Of a stretch of 64,000 bases of DNA, positions 8,511 through 19,061 are shown in pieces (within the stretch, counting starts at the first letter, position 1; every line of letters starts with the position of its first letter). The notes below the pieces were generated by a model. It did not search any database, was not told where the DNA came from, and worked only from the letters and a program-made list of their open reading frames with translations. This DNA comes from Gemmatimonadaceae bacterium. GTDB taxonomy: Bacteria > Gemmatimonadota > Gemmatimonadetes > Gemmatimonadales > Gemmatimonadaceae. Location: positions 1-64,000 of the forward strand of contig JACCWE010000156.1 in the NCBI GenBank assembly GCA_013697785.1. Reading direction: 5' to 3'. Made by a program: the position numbers and the translations under genes.

Positions 8511-9967
8511 CTCTTCGCCGGCGCGATGTCCACGTGGATGCCGCGCCACTTGCCCTGATTGAAGCGCCACACGCTGAGCAGGCATCGAGTCGCGTGGCCG
8601 ATCAGGATCGCGATCCAGATGTGAATCGGCTGTAGCGTCCCCGTGTGGCGAATCGTGAAGCAGATGCCGAGCGGGATGATCACCTGCGAGACGATCGAGA
8701 TGTAGAGCGGGCTCTTGGTGTCGCCGGTTCCCTGCAGCGCTCCGGTGTAGGTGAGCGCGACCGAGATGAACAACCCCGAGAAGCTGAGCACCCGTAGCAG
8801 CTGCGTGCCGAGCTCGATCACTGCAGGCTCGTGCATCCCGAACACGGCCAGGAGCTGGCGCGGGAAGAAGAAAAAGAAGAAGCCGATGAAGGCGGCGCTC
8901 ATGACGGCGACGCGCGCCGCGATGTGTACGGACTGAATCGCGCGCTCGGGCTTGCCGGCGCCGAGGTTCTGTCCGGCCATGGCGGACGATGCGCCCATGA
9001 GTCCCATCGACGTCCACGTGATGAGCGAGAAGAGCTCCGAGTACGAGACGGTGAACACCGCCTGCGCGACGGCGCTCTGCGCGAGTGAGCCGATGAACGA
9101 AAGCATCAGCACACCGCCGACGTTCATCGCGATCCCCTGGATGCCAGTGGGGAGACCGAATTTGAACAGCGATTTGATGACAGCCCAGTCAGGACCCCAG
9201 CCGAGTCCGCGCGGGAACTGCACGACCCATCCGCCCTTCCACAGCTTGTAGAGCGAGTAGATCCCGATGATGCCGGTTGCCGAGACGGTGCCCATCGCTG
9301 CGCCGGTGGTGCCGTAGGCGGGAATCGGGCCAAGCCCGCGGATGAGCACCACGTTGAAGACGATGTTGAGCGCGGTCATCGTCAGCCCGAGGATCATCGG
9401 CGTGCGCGCGTCGCCGGCGGAACGGAGAGCGCCGCTCAGCATGAAGAAGAGGAGCAGCCCGGTGCTGAAAGTGAACATGATGCGAAGGAACGGGAGCGCC
9501 TGCACCTTCACCTCGGGCGCGGCGTTCACCATGTCGAGCAGCGGCGATGCCAGGAAGAGACCGACGGGCGCCATCACGAAGAGCGAGAGGCCGATCGCCG
9601 TGAGGAAGGCCTGGTACACCGTGCGATTTACCTTCGCCTCCTCTCCCGCGCCCGCGAAGCGCGAGACGAGCACGCTCATCCCCGTGAACAGCGAGGAGAT
9701 GAACACGATGACCATGATGAAGATCTGATAGGAGACGCCGATCGCTGCGTTGCCTACGAAGCCGACGAGATGGCCGACCAGGATGTGGTCGATGATGCCC
9801 TGAAGCCCGCCGATGATGTTGGTGAGCATCGTCGGCCACGCGAGCTTCCAGACCGCGGGGCCAAGTGGACCGTCGACGATCGAGCGGTCGTATTTGCGCG
9901 CGGGGCGCGCGGCGAGCGCTTTGTCGTCCGATGCGGCCTGCGGCGCCGGGGCGGCGATGTCAGTCAA
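8507..9967 (-). CDS. MATE-family efflux transporter
   Basis: 486 aa, 12-TM pattern; WKLAWPTMLTNIIGGLQGIIDHILVG, MGASSAMAGQNLGAGKPERAIQS. Confidence 0.9.
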   Translation of the reverse strand: MTDIAAPAPQAASDDKALAARPARKYDRSIVDGPLGPAVWKLAWPTMLTNIIGGLQGIIDHILVGHLVGFVGNAAIGVSYQIFIMVIVFISSLFTGMSVLVSRFAGAGEEAKVNRTVYQAFLTAIGLSLFVMAPVGLFLASPLLDMVNAAPEVKVQALPFLRIMFTFSTGLLLFFMLSGALRSAGDARTPMILGLTMTALNIVFNVVLIRGLGPIPAYGTTGAAMGTVSATGIIGIYSLYKLWKGGWVVQFPRGLGWGPDWAVIKSLFKFGLPTGIQGIAMNVGGVLMLSFIGSLAQSAVAQAVFTVSYSELFSLITWTSMGLMGASSAMAGQNLGAGKPERAIQSVHIAARVAVMSAAFIGFFFFFFPRQLLAVFGMHEPAVIELGTQLLRVLSFSGLFISVALTYTGALQGTGDTKSPLYISIVSQVIIPLGICFTIRHTGTLQPIHIWIAILIGHATRCLLSVWRFNQGKWRGIHVDIAPAKS

Positions 9968-10057
9968 GAGGCGGAGCGGAGATGGACGTACACGGGACGA
10001 AAGATAGGTGGACGTGCAAACGGCGCCATGTATACGTGCTCTCGAATCACGTGCGGA

Positions 10058-11269
10058 TCAGTCGTCGACTGCCTGATACACCGTGGTCGCGAAGTCTGCG
10101 GAGACCCGAGTTCCGGCCGGTGAGGTCCACATCGCCTGGGTCATCAGAATTCTGACCATCCCCTCGCGCGGATCGCAATACCAGCTGGTGCCCAATCCGC
10201 CATCCCATCCGAAGGTTCCGACGGTGCCGAAATAGTCGCTCGTTTGCGTGACGACGGACATTCCGAAGCCCCACCCGTGCGTCGCGAAGTAGCTGCCCTG
10301 ACTGCCCCACGGTGGCTTCTGCTCAGCGGTGAGATGATCGTTCGTCATCAGCTCGACCGTGGGGCGCGAGAGAATCCGCATGGCGCCGCGTGCGCCGTGG
10401 CCGAGCATCATCTCGCCGAGTGCGAGGAGATCATCGACGGTGGAGACGAGCCCCGCGGCGCCGGCGGGGAATGACGGCGGCGAGCTCCACTGCCCATCCG
10501 TGGGGCCATCGAACAGCGAGAGCGTTCCGGTGGCCGGGTCCGGAATGTAGGCAGTGGTAAAACGGTGCTGCTTGTTTTTCGGAACGAAGAACGCCGTGTC
10601 GAACATGCCCAGCGGCTCGAACACGCGCTCGGACAGAAAATCCGGGAGCGACATCCCGGACGCGCGCGCGATGAGGACGCCCAGCACATCGAGGCTGGTG
10701 TTGTACATCCACTGCTCGCCCGGTTGATGCATCAGCGGGAGTGTTCCGAAGCGGCGCATCCATTCATCGGGTGGCGGGCAGACCATCGGATTCGGGGCCC
10801 CCTGCCCGAGCGCGAGCGCATCGGTGGCGCGCTGAATCGGCGTCGAGCCAGGCGCGCGCATGACGATACCGAAGCCCATGCGGGAAGTGAGGAGATCGCG
10901 CAGGGTGATCGCGCGCTTCGCGGGTACCGTGTCGTCGAGCTCCGACTCGAGGCGCACGAGCACGCGTCGATTCACGAGCTCGGGGAGAAGGTCATCGGCT
11001 GGCTCGTCGAGGCGGAGCTTGCACTCCTCGACGAGAATCATCGCGGCGACTGCGGTGACCGGCTTGGTCATGGAGGAGATGCGGAAGATCGAATCGCGCG
11101 CCATCGGCGCGGCGCCGCCGAGCGCCAGGGAGCCGACGGCGTCGACGTGGACATCGCCGCGGCGGGCGACGAGCGTGACCGCGCCGGGGATCTCACCGCG
11201 CTCGACGTAGCCGGCCATGATGGTGTGCATGCGAGCGAGTCGTGATTCGGAGATGCCGCTTGTGCTCAA
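10058..11269 (-). CDS. Serine hydrolase / class C beta-lactamase-like
   Basis: SxxK motif in RISSMTKPVTAVA; overall beta-lactamase/esterase EstB-like layout. Confidence 0.87.
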   Translation of the reverse strand: MSTSGISESRLARMHTIMAGYVERGEIPGAVTLVARRGDVHVDAVGSLALGGAAPMARDSIFRISSMTKPVTAVAAMILVEECKLRLDEPADDLLPELVNRRVLVRLESELDDTVPAKRAITLRDLLTSRMGFGIVMRAPGSTPIQRATDALALGQGAPNPMVCPPPDEWMRRFGTLPLMHQPGEQWMYNTSLDVLGVLIARASGMSLPDFLSERVFEPLGMFDTAFFVPKNKQHRFTTAYIPDPATGTLSLFDGPTDGQWSSPPSFPAGAAGLVSTVDDLLALGEMMLGHGARGAMRILSRPTVELMTNDHLTAEQKPPWGSQGSYFATHGWGFGMSVVTQTSDYFGTVGTFGWDGGLGTSWYCDPREGMVRILMTQAMWTSPAGTRVSADFATTVYQAVDD

Positions 11270-11272
11270 TCG

Positions 11273-11785
11273 CTACTCGGCTTCGTCGAGCGTGGCGACG
11301 TAGTCGTCGAGCTTGTCGAAAGCGCTGTTCCAGCCGCCATCGTGGCCATCGCGCTCGCTCTCCGAGGTGAAGCCGCTCTGCGTGAAGGTCAACCTTGTCT
11401 TCTCACCGAGATCGGCGAAGTCGAGCGTGACGAGTGTCTCCTTGCCGGGCATTCCATCGCTGCCTTCCTCCCACGCGAAGGTGTAGGAGACGCGTTCGGG
11501 CGGGGTGACCTCCCTGAACACACCACCCTGCCAGAGATCCTTCTGCGTGTGCGGATTGTCTTTGTCGGGGTGGAGCATGCCGCGCCAGCTGCCGCCGACG
11601 CGTGCATCCTGCGTGAAATTCATCGGCGTGAAGCCACGCGGCCCCATCCAGTTCATCAGATGCTCGGGCTCGGTAAAGAGCTTCCAGACGAGATCGCGCG
11701 GCGCGTTGAAGGTACGCGTGATGGTGAGCTCGAAGTTCTTGGAGTCGGGGTTAGCGCTTGCGGCGCTTTTTGTGTTTGCTGGCAT
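11273..11785 (-). CDS. SRPBCC / AHSA1-domain protein
   Basis: LTITRTFNAPRDLVWKLFTEPEHLMNWMGPRGFT...RVGGSWRGML; GWNSAFDKLDDYV. Confidence 0.9.
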   Translation of the reverse strand: MPANTKSAASANPDSKNFELTITRTFNAPRDLVWKLFTEPEHLMNWMGPRGFTPMNFTQDARVGGSWRGMLHPDKDNPHTQKDLWQGGVFREVTPPERVSYTFAWEEGSDGMPGKETLVTLDFADLGEKTRLTFTQSGFTSESERDGHDGGWNSAFDKLDDYVATLDEAE

Positions 11786-12119
11786 GCGTCTTCTCCTGGC
11801 GCTGGAGTTCTACGATGTATTCGTCGAGTCGATCGAAGGAGTCGTCCCAGAACCGCCGGTATTTCTCGATCCATCCGGAAGCTTTCTCGAGCGGCGCGGC
11901 CTCGAGCTTGGCGGGACGCCATTGCGCGTCGCGTCCGCGAGAGATGAGGCCCGCATGCTCCAACACCTTGAGATGCCGGGAGACGGCAGGCAAGCTGATA
12001 TCGAAGGGCTTGGCGAGCTCGTTGACGGTGGTCTCACCGGACGCGAGCCGCGAAAGGATGGCGCGGCGCGTGGGATCGGCGAGGGCGGCGAAGGTGGTGC
12101 TGAGGTGGTCGATGGGCAT
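11751..12119 (-). CDS. ArsR-family winged-helix transcriptional regulator
   Basis: LADPTRRAILSRLASGETTVNELAKPFDISLPAVSRHLKVLEHAGLISRGRDAQWRPAKL. Overlaps the downstream SRPBCC gene. Confidence 0.92.
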   Translation of the reverse strand: MPIDHLSTTFAALADPTRRAILSRLASGETTVNELAKPFDISLPAVSRHLKVLEHAGLISRGRDAQWRPAKLEAAPLEKASGWIEKYRRFWDDSFDRLDEYIVELQRQEKTHASKHKKRRKR

Positions 12120-12143
12120 CGACTAGTTAACTTTTTGCTTAAA

Positions 12144-12157
12144 TAACATATATGTTA
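12144..12157. promoter_or_regulatory. 14-bp perfect palindrome TAACATATATGTTA upstream of the arsR-like gene (candidate operator)
   Basis: Read directly from sequence; AT-rich, about 25 bp upstream of the ArsR start on the minus strand. Confidence 0.55.
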
Positions 12158-12213
12158 AATACAATGCCAACCGCGTGAACGCAAGAGGCTGTTGCTCCGG
12201 TCGGCATGCAGAG

Positions 12214-14946
12214 CTACCCCGTCGTCCCGAATCCCGCCGCGATGCAGTTGATCGACAGCAGCAGCGCCGCCAGATCATCCTCCCGTTCCGCCTTCCCCTC
12301 CGCCGGCCCGCGCACGCGACGCAGCAGCTCGATCTGCTGATAGTGCGCGCGCTCGAGCATCCCGAGCCGCCTCGTCATGCGCCTGCGGAACTGCGGGAAG
12401 CGCTCGGCCAGCGCCTTCTCGCCCGTGAGATGCAGCACCGCCGTCATCGTGCGCTCGTACTCCGCCTCGATCAGCGCCAGCACTCCCGCGCGCGCGAGCT
12501 CGTTCGGCACCAGCCCCGCATAGGCGCGCACGAGCGAGAGGTCGACCTGTGCCAGCGTCTTCTCCACCTCGTCGATGATCAAGCGGAAGATCGGCGTCTC
12601 GGCGAACATCCGCCGCAGCATCGCCTCACCCCTCTCGCCGCGCACCGCGAGAAACGACGAGAGCGCGCTCCCCACTCCGTACCATCCCGGCACGAGATGC
12701 CTGTTCTGCGTCCACGCGAACACCCACGGGATCGCGCGCAAATCGCTCAGCGATCGCGTCCCGCCACGACGCGCCGGGCGCGATCCAATGTTCAGCAGCT
12801 GCAGCTCCTCGAGCGGTGTCGCCGCAGTGTAGTACTCGATCAAGCCCGAATGCTGAATGAGTCCGCGATACGCCGCGTACGCCGCGCCGCTCAACGCCTC
12901 CATCGCCTCCTCGAGCCCGGGTACTGGCACGGCCTCATCGCTCGGCAGCGAATACTCCAGCACGCTCGACGCGAGGAGCTCGAGCTGGTACAGCGCCGCG
13001 TTCTGGTATCCGAACTTGAACGAGACGACCTCGCCCTGCTCCGTCGTGCGCATTCGCCCACGAATCGTCCCTGGTGGCTGCGCAGCGATCGCCCGATGTG
13101 TCGGCGCGCCACCTCGGCTCACCGAGCCGCCGCGGCCATGGAAGAACGAGAGCTCGACGCCACTCTCCTGCGCCGTGCGAGCGAGCTTCTTCTGCGCCTG
13201 GTACAGCTCCCAGTTCGAGGTGAGAAAGCCGCCGTCCTTGTTCGAGTCCGAATAGCCGATCATCACTTCCTGCACGCCGCCCTGCGCTCGCACGCTCCGC
13301 TTCACCACGGGCACCGAAAACAGCTCGCGCATGATCGCCGGCGCGCGCCGCAGATCCTCGATCGTCTCGAACAGCGGCACGATCGGCAGCGTACAGCTCT
13401 CGACGCCCGCTGCATCGTGAAACAGCCCCGCCTCTTTCGCGAGCAGATACACGTTGAGCACGTCCGCCGCGCTCTGTGTGTTGCTGATGATCAGGCTCCC
13501 GAACGCTCGCCGGTCGATGCTCCCACGCATCTCCTTCACGAGCGCGAACATTCCGAACGTCTCCTCGCCCGCGGGCGTCGTCACTCCGCCCTCGCCCTGC
13601 TGGAGCGGACGTGCGAGCGCATCGCGCACCCACGACACTCCGTCAACCGCACCGCGCGCCGCCCGAATCTCCTCCACCGCCGCATTGAACGACCCCGAAC
13701 CCTGACGCAGATCGAGCCGCACGGTCGAGAAGCGGAATGCCTCCACCTCTCTCCGCACCGGCACTACCGTCGCCCGGGCGATCGCCCCGCACTCCGCATC
13801 GATGAGCGCCTTCTCGAGTGTCTTGAGATCCGCGATCAGATCATCGGCCGATGCATACGCCGGCGCCGTCAGCCCCTCGCCGCCGCGCTTTCGATGGCTC
13901 TCGTCCACCGTCGCCGCGAGGCGGCGCTGCACGACGCTCAGCCACTGGCGGCAGAGCTCTCCGGGGTTTCTCGACGCAAGCTTCTCGCCGTCGTTGCTCG
14001 CCTCGAGTGCCGAAGCCAGCGCCTTCCGGAACTCCGGCGAAAAATTCGCCGATCGCTCCGATATGCTCAGTGCACGCGACAGCTCGGCAACTCTCCGCTG
14101 ATACCGATGCAGACACTTCGCGCGATACTCGCGCAGCGCGTGTCGCGTGACCTCGTTCGTGACGTTCGGATTTCCATCGCGGTCGCCGCCCACCCACGAG
14201 CCGAACTGCACGAAGTTCGGCAAGTCGAAGTGCTCGCCCGGATATGCATCCGCGAGCGCCAGCGTCAGCGAATCGTGGAGCAGCCACACGAGCGAGAACA
14301 ACGTCGTGTCGAAGAAGTGGAGCGCCCATGCGACTTCCTGCGCGACGGTCGGCTTCTCGAGCTTGAGCTCTCCCGTCATCCACAGCAGATCGAGCTCCGT
14401 CCGCAGCTCCTCGCCGAGCATCGCGCGGTCGCGTGGCGTGAGCTGCGCGCCATCGAGCTTCACGAGTATCGCGTAGATGCCGCGCAGCTTCTCGAGCACG
14501 GTCACGCGCTTCGCTTCCGTCGGATGCGCCGTGATCGTGGGGATCACACGGAAGGTGCGGAGGATCTCGCGCACGGTGTCCGCCGGAACGCCGAGCTGCT
14601 TCCAGTCGGCAATCACCTTGGCGAACGTCCCCGTCAGCGAATCGAAGCCTCGCTCGCGCTCCACGCGCTGCCGCGCATCCATCGCGTCGTGCAGCTCGGC
14701 GATGGGGAGAATCTGCGACAGGAGCCCCACCGTCTGCAGCGAGCGCGCGATCGACTCACCCGAGCTGTCGTCGCCGAGCCTCCCACCCGCGAGCGCCGCA
14801 ACCGACTCTGGTGCGCGCAGCATCACCACCTGCCGCAGCATCTCCACGAGCAGCCGCTCGGCGCCGGACTCCGGCGTCGGTAGCTCCATCGCCGTCGCCC
14901 CAACCGGAACCGCCGGCGGTGCGCGGAAGTGCGCGCGAGTTGCCAC
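12214..14946 (-). CDS. ppc: Phosphoenolpyruvate carboxylase
   Basis: 910 aa. PTITAHPTEAKRVTVLEKL, FHGRGGSVSRGGAPTHRAIAAQPPGTIRGRMRTTEQGE, IGYSDSNKDGGFLTSNWELY. Confidence 0.97.
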   Translation of the reverse strand: MATRAHFRAPPAVPVGATAMELPTPESGAERLLVEMLRQVVMLRAPESVAALAGGRLGDDSSGESIARSLQTVGLLSQILPIAELHDAMDARQRVERERGFDSLTGTFAKVIADWKQLGVPADTVREILRTFRVIPTITAHPTEAKRVTVLEKLRGIYAILVKLDGAQLTPRDRAMLGEELRTELDLLWMTGELKLEKPTVAQEVAWALHFFDTTLFSLVWLLHDSLTLALADAYPGEHFDLPNFVQFGSWVGGDRDGNPNVTNEVTRHALREYRAKCLHRYQRRVAELSRALSISERSANFSPEFRKALASALEASNDGEKLASRNPGELCRQWLSVVQRRLAATVDESHRKRGGEGLTAPAYASADDLIADLKTLEKALIDAECGAIARATVVPVRREVEAFRFSTVRLDLRQGSGSFNAAVEEIRAARGAVDGVSWVRDALARPLQQGEGGVTTPAGEETFGMFALVKEMRGSIDRRAFGSLIISNTQSAADVLNVYLLAKEAGLFHDAAGVESCTLPIVPLFETIEDLRRAPAIMRELFSVPVVKRSVRAQGGVQEVMIGYSDSNKDGGFLTSNWELYQAQKKLARTAQESGVELSFFHGRGGSVSRGGAPTHRAIAAQPPGTIRGRMRTTEQGEVVSFKFGYQNAALYQLELLASSVLEYSLPSDEAVPVPGLEEAMEALSGAAYAAYRGLIQHSGLIEYYTAATPLEELQLLNIGSRPARRGGTRSLSDLRAIPWVFAWTQNRHLVPGWYGVGSALSSFLAVRGERGEAMLRRMFAETPIFRLIIDEVEKTLAQVDLSLVRAYAGLVPNELARAGVLALIEAEYERTMTAVLHLTGEKALAERFPQFRRRMTRRLGMLERAHYQQIELLRRVRGPAEGKAEREDDLAALLLSINCIAAGFGTTG

Positions 14947-14951
14947 TTCGG

Positions 14952-15923
14952 TCAGGCGACGCGGTCGCGCGGCGCCGTGCCTCCGAAGAAGGCCTCGAGA
15001 TTGTCGATCGCGCGCATTCCCATCGCCACGCGCGTCTCGGTCGTCGCGCTCCCGAGGTGCGGAAGCAGCACGACGTTCTCCATCGCGATCAGCTTCGCCG
15101 GCACTGTGGGCTCCTTCTCGAACACGTCGAGCCCTGCGCCGCCGATGGCCCCCGACTCGAGCGCAGATATCAGATCGAGCTCGTTCACCACATCCCCGCG
15201 CGCGGTGTTGATGAGAATCGATCCCTGCTTCATCTGCGCGAAGCGTGCGGCATTCATCAAGTGCCTGGTCTCTGGCGTCGCCGGGCAGTGGAGCGACACG
15301 AAGTCGCTCTCACGCAGCACGGCCTCGATGCTCTCCCTTCGCTCGGCGCCGAGTGCGTTCGCGCCGGCATCGCTGAGCGGATACGGATCGTGGTAGATGA
15401 TCTTCATCCCGAAGCCGAGATGCGCGCGCCGGGCCACTGCGCGTCCGATGCGGCCGATGCCGATGAGGCCGAGCGTCTTGCCGTTCACCTGCGTCGCGAG
15501 CATGTGCGTGGGACGCCACCCGGTCCACTTGCCGCCGCGCAGCTCGCGCTCTCCTTCACCCGCGCGTCGCGCAGTCATCAACATCAAGGTGAGAGCGAGA
15601 TCGGCGGTGTCTTCCGTGAGCACGTCAGGGGTGTTCGTCACGACGATGCCATTCGCCTTGGCGGCGACGACATCGATGTTGTTGTAACCGACTCCATAGT
15701 TCGCGACGATCTTCGCCTTGCGTCCCGGCGTCGCGAGCAGCTCCGCCGTGATCTTGTCGGCGACGCACGGGAGCAGTCCGTCGACCTCGCGCATCGCGCG
15801 TGCGAGGGCCGCCGCATCGAGCGGCACGTCGTTCGCATTCAGCTCGACGTCGAACAGTTTCCTCGCGCGCTCCTCCGCCGCTGCCGGGAGCTTGCGCGTG
15901 ATTACGACCTTTGGCTTGGCCAT
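14952..15923 (-). CDS. D-2-hydroxyacid dehydrogenase (glyoxylate/hydroxypyruvate reductase)
   Basis: Start set at MAKPKVVITRKLPAAAEERA. KIVANYGVGYNNIDVVAAKANGIVVTNTPDVLTEDTADLALTL, GLIGIGRIGRAVARRA, ISALESGAIGGAGLDVFEKEP. Confidence 0.9.
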   Translation of the reverse strand: MAKPKVVITRKLPAAAEERARKLFDVELNANDVPLDAAALARAMREVDGLLPCVADKITAELLATPGRKAKIVANYGVGYNNIDVVAAKANGIVVTNTPDVLTEDTADLALTLMLMTARRAGEGERELRGGKWTGWRPTHMLATQVNGKTLGLIGIGRIGRAVARRAHLGFGMKIIYHDPYPLSDAGANALGAERRESIEAVLRESDFVSLHCPATPETRHLMNAARFAQMKQGSILINTARGDVVNELDLISALESGAIGGAGLDVFEKEPTVPAKLIAMENVVLLPHLGSATTETRVAMGMRAIDNLEAFFGGTAPRDRVA

Positions 15924-15924
15924 C

Positions 15925-16833
15925 TCAGGCGAGCACGGGCCGGCGCGCCGGCTTCGAGAGTGCCTGCTGCATTGCAGTGCCCAGCTCCGCAGGGCTCCCC
16001 GCCACCGTGAGCCCCGAGTTGCGCATGATCTCCGCCTTCTCGAGCGCGCTGTCTCCGAATGCGGAGATGATCGCGCCTGCGTGTCCCATGCGCCTGCCGC
16101 GCGGCGCCGAGAGTCCGGCGACGTACCCGACGATCGGCTTGGACATGTTGTCGCGCGCCCACAACGAGGCTTCGGCTTCCTGCGGGCCTCCGATCTCGCC
16201 AATCATCATCACGGCGTCCGTCTCGTCGTCGCTCTCGAAGCGCTTGAGCATATCGACGAACGAGCTGCCGTTGATCGGATCGCCGCCGATGCCGACGCTC
16301 GTGCTCACGCCGATACCGAGCGCCTGCATCTGCGACGCCGCCTCGTAGCCGAGCGTTCCCGAGCGCGACACGATGCCCACGCGGCCCTTCGTGTAGATAC
16401 TGCCGGGCATGATGCCGATCATGGCCTTGCCCGGCGAGATGACGCCAGCGCAGTTCGGACCGATGAGCGTCGGTCGAGTGTCGAGTGGATAGCGGAGCAT
16501 GTAGCGCTTCACGCGCATCATGTCCTGCGCGGGAATGCCGTCGGTGATGCAGACGATGAGCTCCATTCCTGCATCGGCAGCTTCCATAATGGCGTCGGCA
16601 CAGAACGGTGCCGGCACGAAGATACCACTCGCCGTCGCGCCCGTCGCCTTCACCGCCTCCTTCACGGTGTCGAACACCGGGAGATTCAGATGTCTGGCGC
16701 CGCCTTTCCCCGGCGTTACACCGGCGACGATGTTCGTGCCGTATTCGATCGCTTCCTTCGCGTGGAAGCTCGCCTTGTCGCCCGTGAATCCCTGAAAGAG
16801 AATCCGGGTTTTTTCATTGACGAGAATGCTCAC
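15925..16833 (-). CDS. mtkB: Malate-CoA ligase (malate thiokinase) subunit beta / succinyl-CoA ligase alpha-like
   Basis: GTG start [79 protein letters not shown]. Resembles remembered methylotroph MtkB; adjacent to mcl, sga, hpr and ppc. Confidence 0.83.
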   Translation of the reverse strand: MSILVNEKTRILFQGFTGDKASFHAKEAIEYGTNIVAGVTPGKGGARHLNLPVFDTVKEAVKATGATASGIFVPAPFCADAIMEAADAGMELIVCITDGIPAQDMMRVKRYMLRYPLDTRPTLIGPNCAGVISPGKAMIGIMPGSIYTKGRVGIVSRSGTLGYEAASQMQALGIGVSTSVGIGGDPINGSSFVDMLKRFESDDETDAVMMIGEIGGPQEAEASLWARDNMSKPIVGYVAGLSAPRGRRMGHAGAIISAFGDSALEKAEIMRNSGLTVAGSPAELGTAMQQALSKPARRPVLA

Positions 16834-18029
16834 GAAACCTTCTCCCTGGCGGGACGGCCAACGGGTGTATTGGTGAGGGCCGCGACCGCCTTCTCCGCGG
16901 CATCGGCCAACGTGTCCGCCGTGATGATCTGCAATCCGCTGTCGCGCAGAATCGCGCGTCCCTGCTCGACGTTCGTTCCCGCGAGTCGCGCGACGATCGG
17001 CACCGGTACGTTCACATCCTTCGCCGCTTGAATGATTCCCTCGGCCACCCAATCGCAGCGATTGATGCCAGCGAAAATGTTCACGAGCACGCAGCGCACG
17101 CGCGGATCGGAGAGCACCAGACGAAAGGCGGCGGCAACACGCTCCGGAGAGGCTCCACCGCCGATATCGAGAAAGTTCGCCGGCTCGCCGCCCGCGTGCG
17201 TGATCATGTCCATCGTCGCCATGGCCAGTCCGGCGCCATTCACGATGCAGCCGATGGAGCCTTCGAGGGCGATGTAATTGAGCCCGTGCTTCGCGGCCTC
17301 CGCATCGCGCGGATCTTCTTCCGCGTAATCGCGCAGCTCGGCGACCGCGGCGCGGCGGAAGAGGGCGTTGTCGTCGAACTGCATCTTCGCATCGAGCGCG
17401 AGCACCTGGCCGCTCTCCGTGATCGCGAGCGGGTTGATCTCGACCATCGTCGCATCGAGGTCGCGGAACGCGCGATACGCGCCCAGGATCGCCTTCACCG
17501 CCTGATTCATCTCGGACGAGCTGAGCCCGAGTCCGAATGACAGCTCGCGCGCCTGAAACGGCTGCATGCCGACGGCTGGCTCGATCACCTCGCGCAGGAT
17601 CGTCTCCGGCGAGCGCGCCGCGATTTCCTCGATCTCCATTCCACCTTCAGGCGCAGCGACCACGCACACACGCTCGGATCTGCGATCGAGCACGAGCCCG
17701 ATGTACAGCTCGCGTCTGATCGGCACCGCGGCCTCGACGTAGAGGCGGTGCACGATCTTTCCGGCGGGCCCGGTCTGATGCGTGACGAGCTTCTTACCGA
17801 GCAACTCGATCGCCGCCGCGCGAACCTCTTCGGGTGTCGTGCACAGCTTGATGCCGCCGGCCTTGCCGCGCGCGCCCGAGTGGATTTGCGCCTTCACGAC
17901 CCAGCGTCCACCGCCGATCTCTTCGGCCCTATAAACCGCCTGATCGGGAGTGTAGACGACGCCCCCCTTCGGCACAGCGACGCCAAAGCCGGCCAGCAAC
18001 TCTTTCGCCTGATATTCGTGAATGTCCAT
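16830..18029 (-). CDS. mtkA: Malate-CoA ligase subunit alpha / succinyl-CoA ligase beta-like (ATP-grasp)
   Basis: [113 protein letters not shown]. Confidence 0.85.
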   Translation of the reverse strand: MDIHEYQAKELLAGFGVAVPKGGVVYTPDQAVYRAEEIGGGRWVVKAQIHSGARGKAGGIKLCTTPEEVRAAAIELLGKKLVTHQTGPAGKIVHRLYVEAAVPIRRELYIGLVLDRRSERVCVVAAPEGGMEIEEIAARSPETILREVIEPAVGMQPFQARELSFGLGLSSSEMNQAVKAILGAYRAFRDLDATMVEINPLAITESGQVLALDAKMQFDDNALFRRAAVAELRDYAEEDPRDAEAAKHGLNYIALEGSIGCIVNGAGLAMATMDMITHAGGEPANFLDIGGGASPERVAAAFRLVLSDPRVRCVLVNIFAGINRCDWVAEGIIQAAKDVNVPVPIVARLAGTNVEQGRAILRDSGLQIITADTLADAAEKAVAALTNTPVGRPAREKVS

Positions 18030-18113
18030 TGACGGCTCGGTGTGGGTGTCAGCCCGACGAAGTGGAAATACGGAGCCGGTCCGCGATCATCGCGCGAAGA
18101 ACGGCTGGCGTGC

Positions 18114-19061
18114 TCATGACCCTTTCTTCTTCGTGATCTCGCCGGCCATCACGACGATGTTCTGCGCCATTCGCGCCGATGCCGCATCGATGAGCCGGCC
18201 ATCGAGCGATGCCGCGCCGCGCCCCTGCGCCTCCGCTTCCGCGAGCGCTTCCAGAATCCGCTTTGCCTTCGTCACTTCGTCCGGCGACGGCGTGAACAGC
18301 TCGTTCGCCAGATCGATCTGCGTCGGATGAATCGCCCACTTCCCCTCGCAGCCAAGCGCTGCGGCGCGACGCGCCGCGAGCTTGAAGCCGTCCGGATCCT
18401 TGAAGTCGCCGAACGGACCATCGATCGCGCGAAGACCATACGCCCGGCACGCGACGACCATCCGCGAGATGCCGAAGTGCCACTGGTCTCCGGGATAATC
18501 CGGATTGAGCCCGCCAATGCTCGTCGTTCGTGCGCGTACGCTGGCGGCGTAGTCCGCGACGCCGAAGTGCATCGCCTCGAGACGCTTGCTCGACTGGGCG
18601 ATCGCCTCGACGTTCGCCATCCCGAGCGCGGTCTCGATCAGCACCTCGATCCCGATCTTGTACGGCAGCTTCTTCGAATCCTCGATCTGCGTGAGCATCG
18701 CATCGACCATGTACACATCGCTCGGCACGCCGACCTTCGGAATGAGCACCGTGTCGACGAACTCCCCCGCCTGCTCGATGACGTCGACGATATCGCGATA
18801 CATGTAGTGCGTATCGATGCCGTTAATGCGAACGGAGATGGTTTTTCCGCGCGCGCGCCAGTCGATGCTCGTGAGCGCCTCGATCGTGTTGAGGCGCGCC
18901 TGCTCCTTGTCGTTCGGTGCGACCGCATCCTCGAGATCGAGGAAGACGTAGTCCGCCGGGCCTTCGGCTGCCTTGGAGAACATCTCCGCGCGCGAGCCGG
19001 GAACCGCCAGCTCGCTCCGCTGAAGACGGAAGCGAGCCGGCTCGTACCTGGTAAAGCTCAT
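18114..19061 (-). CDS. mcl: Malyl-CoA lyase (HpcH/HpaI CitE-like)
   Basis: Start at MSFTRYEPARFRLQRSELAVPGSRAEMFSKAAEGPADYVFLDLEDAVAPNDKEQAR; IGIEVLIETALGMANVEAIA; ATGA overlap with sgaA. Confidence 0.87.
   Translation of the reverse strand: MSFTRYEPARFRLQRSELAVPGSRAEMFSKAAEGPADYVFLDLEDAVAPNDKEQARLNTIEALTSIDWRARGKTISVRINGIDTHYMYRDIVDVIEQAGEFVDTVLIPKVGVPSDVYMVDAMLTQIEDSKKLPYKIGIEVLIETALGMANVEAIAQSSKRLEAMHFGVADYAASVRARTTSIGGLNPDYPGDQWHFGISRMVVACRAYGLRAIDGPFGDFKDPDGFKLAARRAAALGCEGKWAIHPTQIDLANELFTPSPDEVTKAKRILEALAEAEAQGRGAASLDGRLIDAASARMAQNIVVMAGEITKKKGS

Noticed and set aside
12175-14883. 902-aa + strand ORF antisense to ppc
   Set aside because: Arg/His/Leu-rich shadow ORF produced by GC-rich codon usage; the ppc frame has all catalytic motifs.
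14952-16202. 416-aa version of the hydroxyacid dehydrogenase ORF
   Set aside because: The extra N-terminus overlaps mtkB and is not protein-like; MAKPKVVITRK at 15923 is the natural start.
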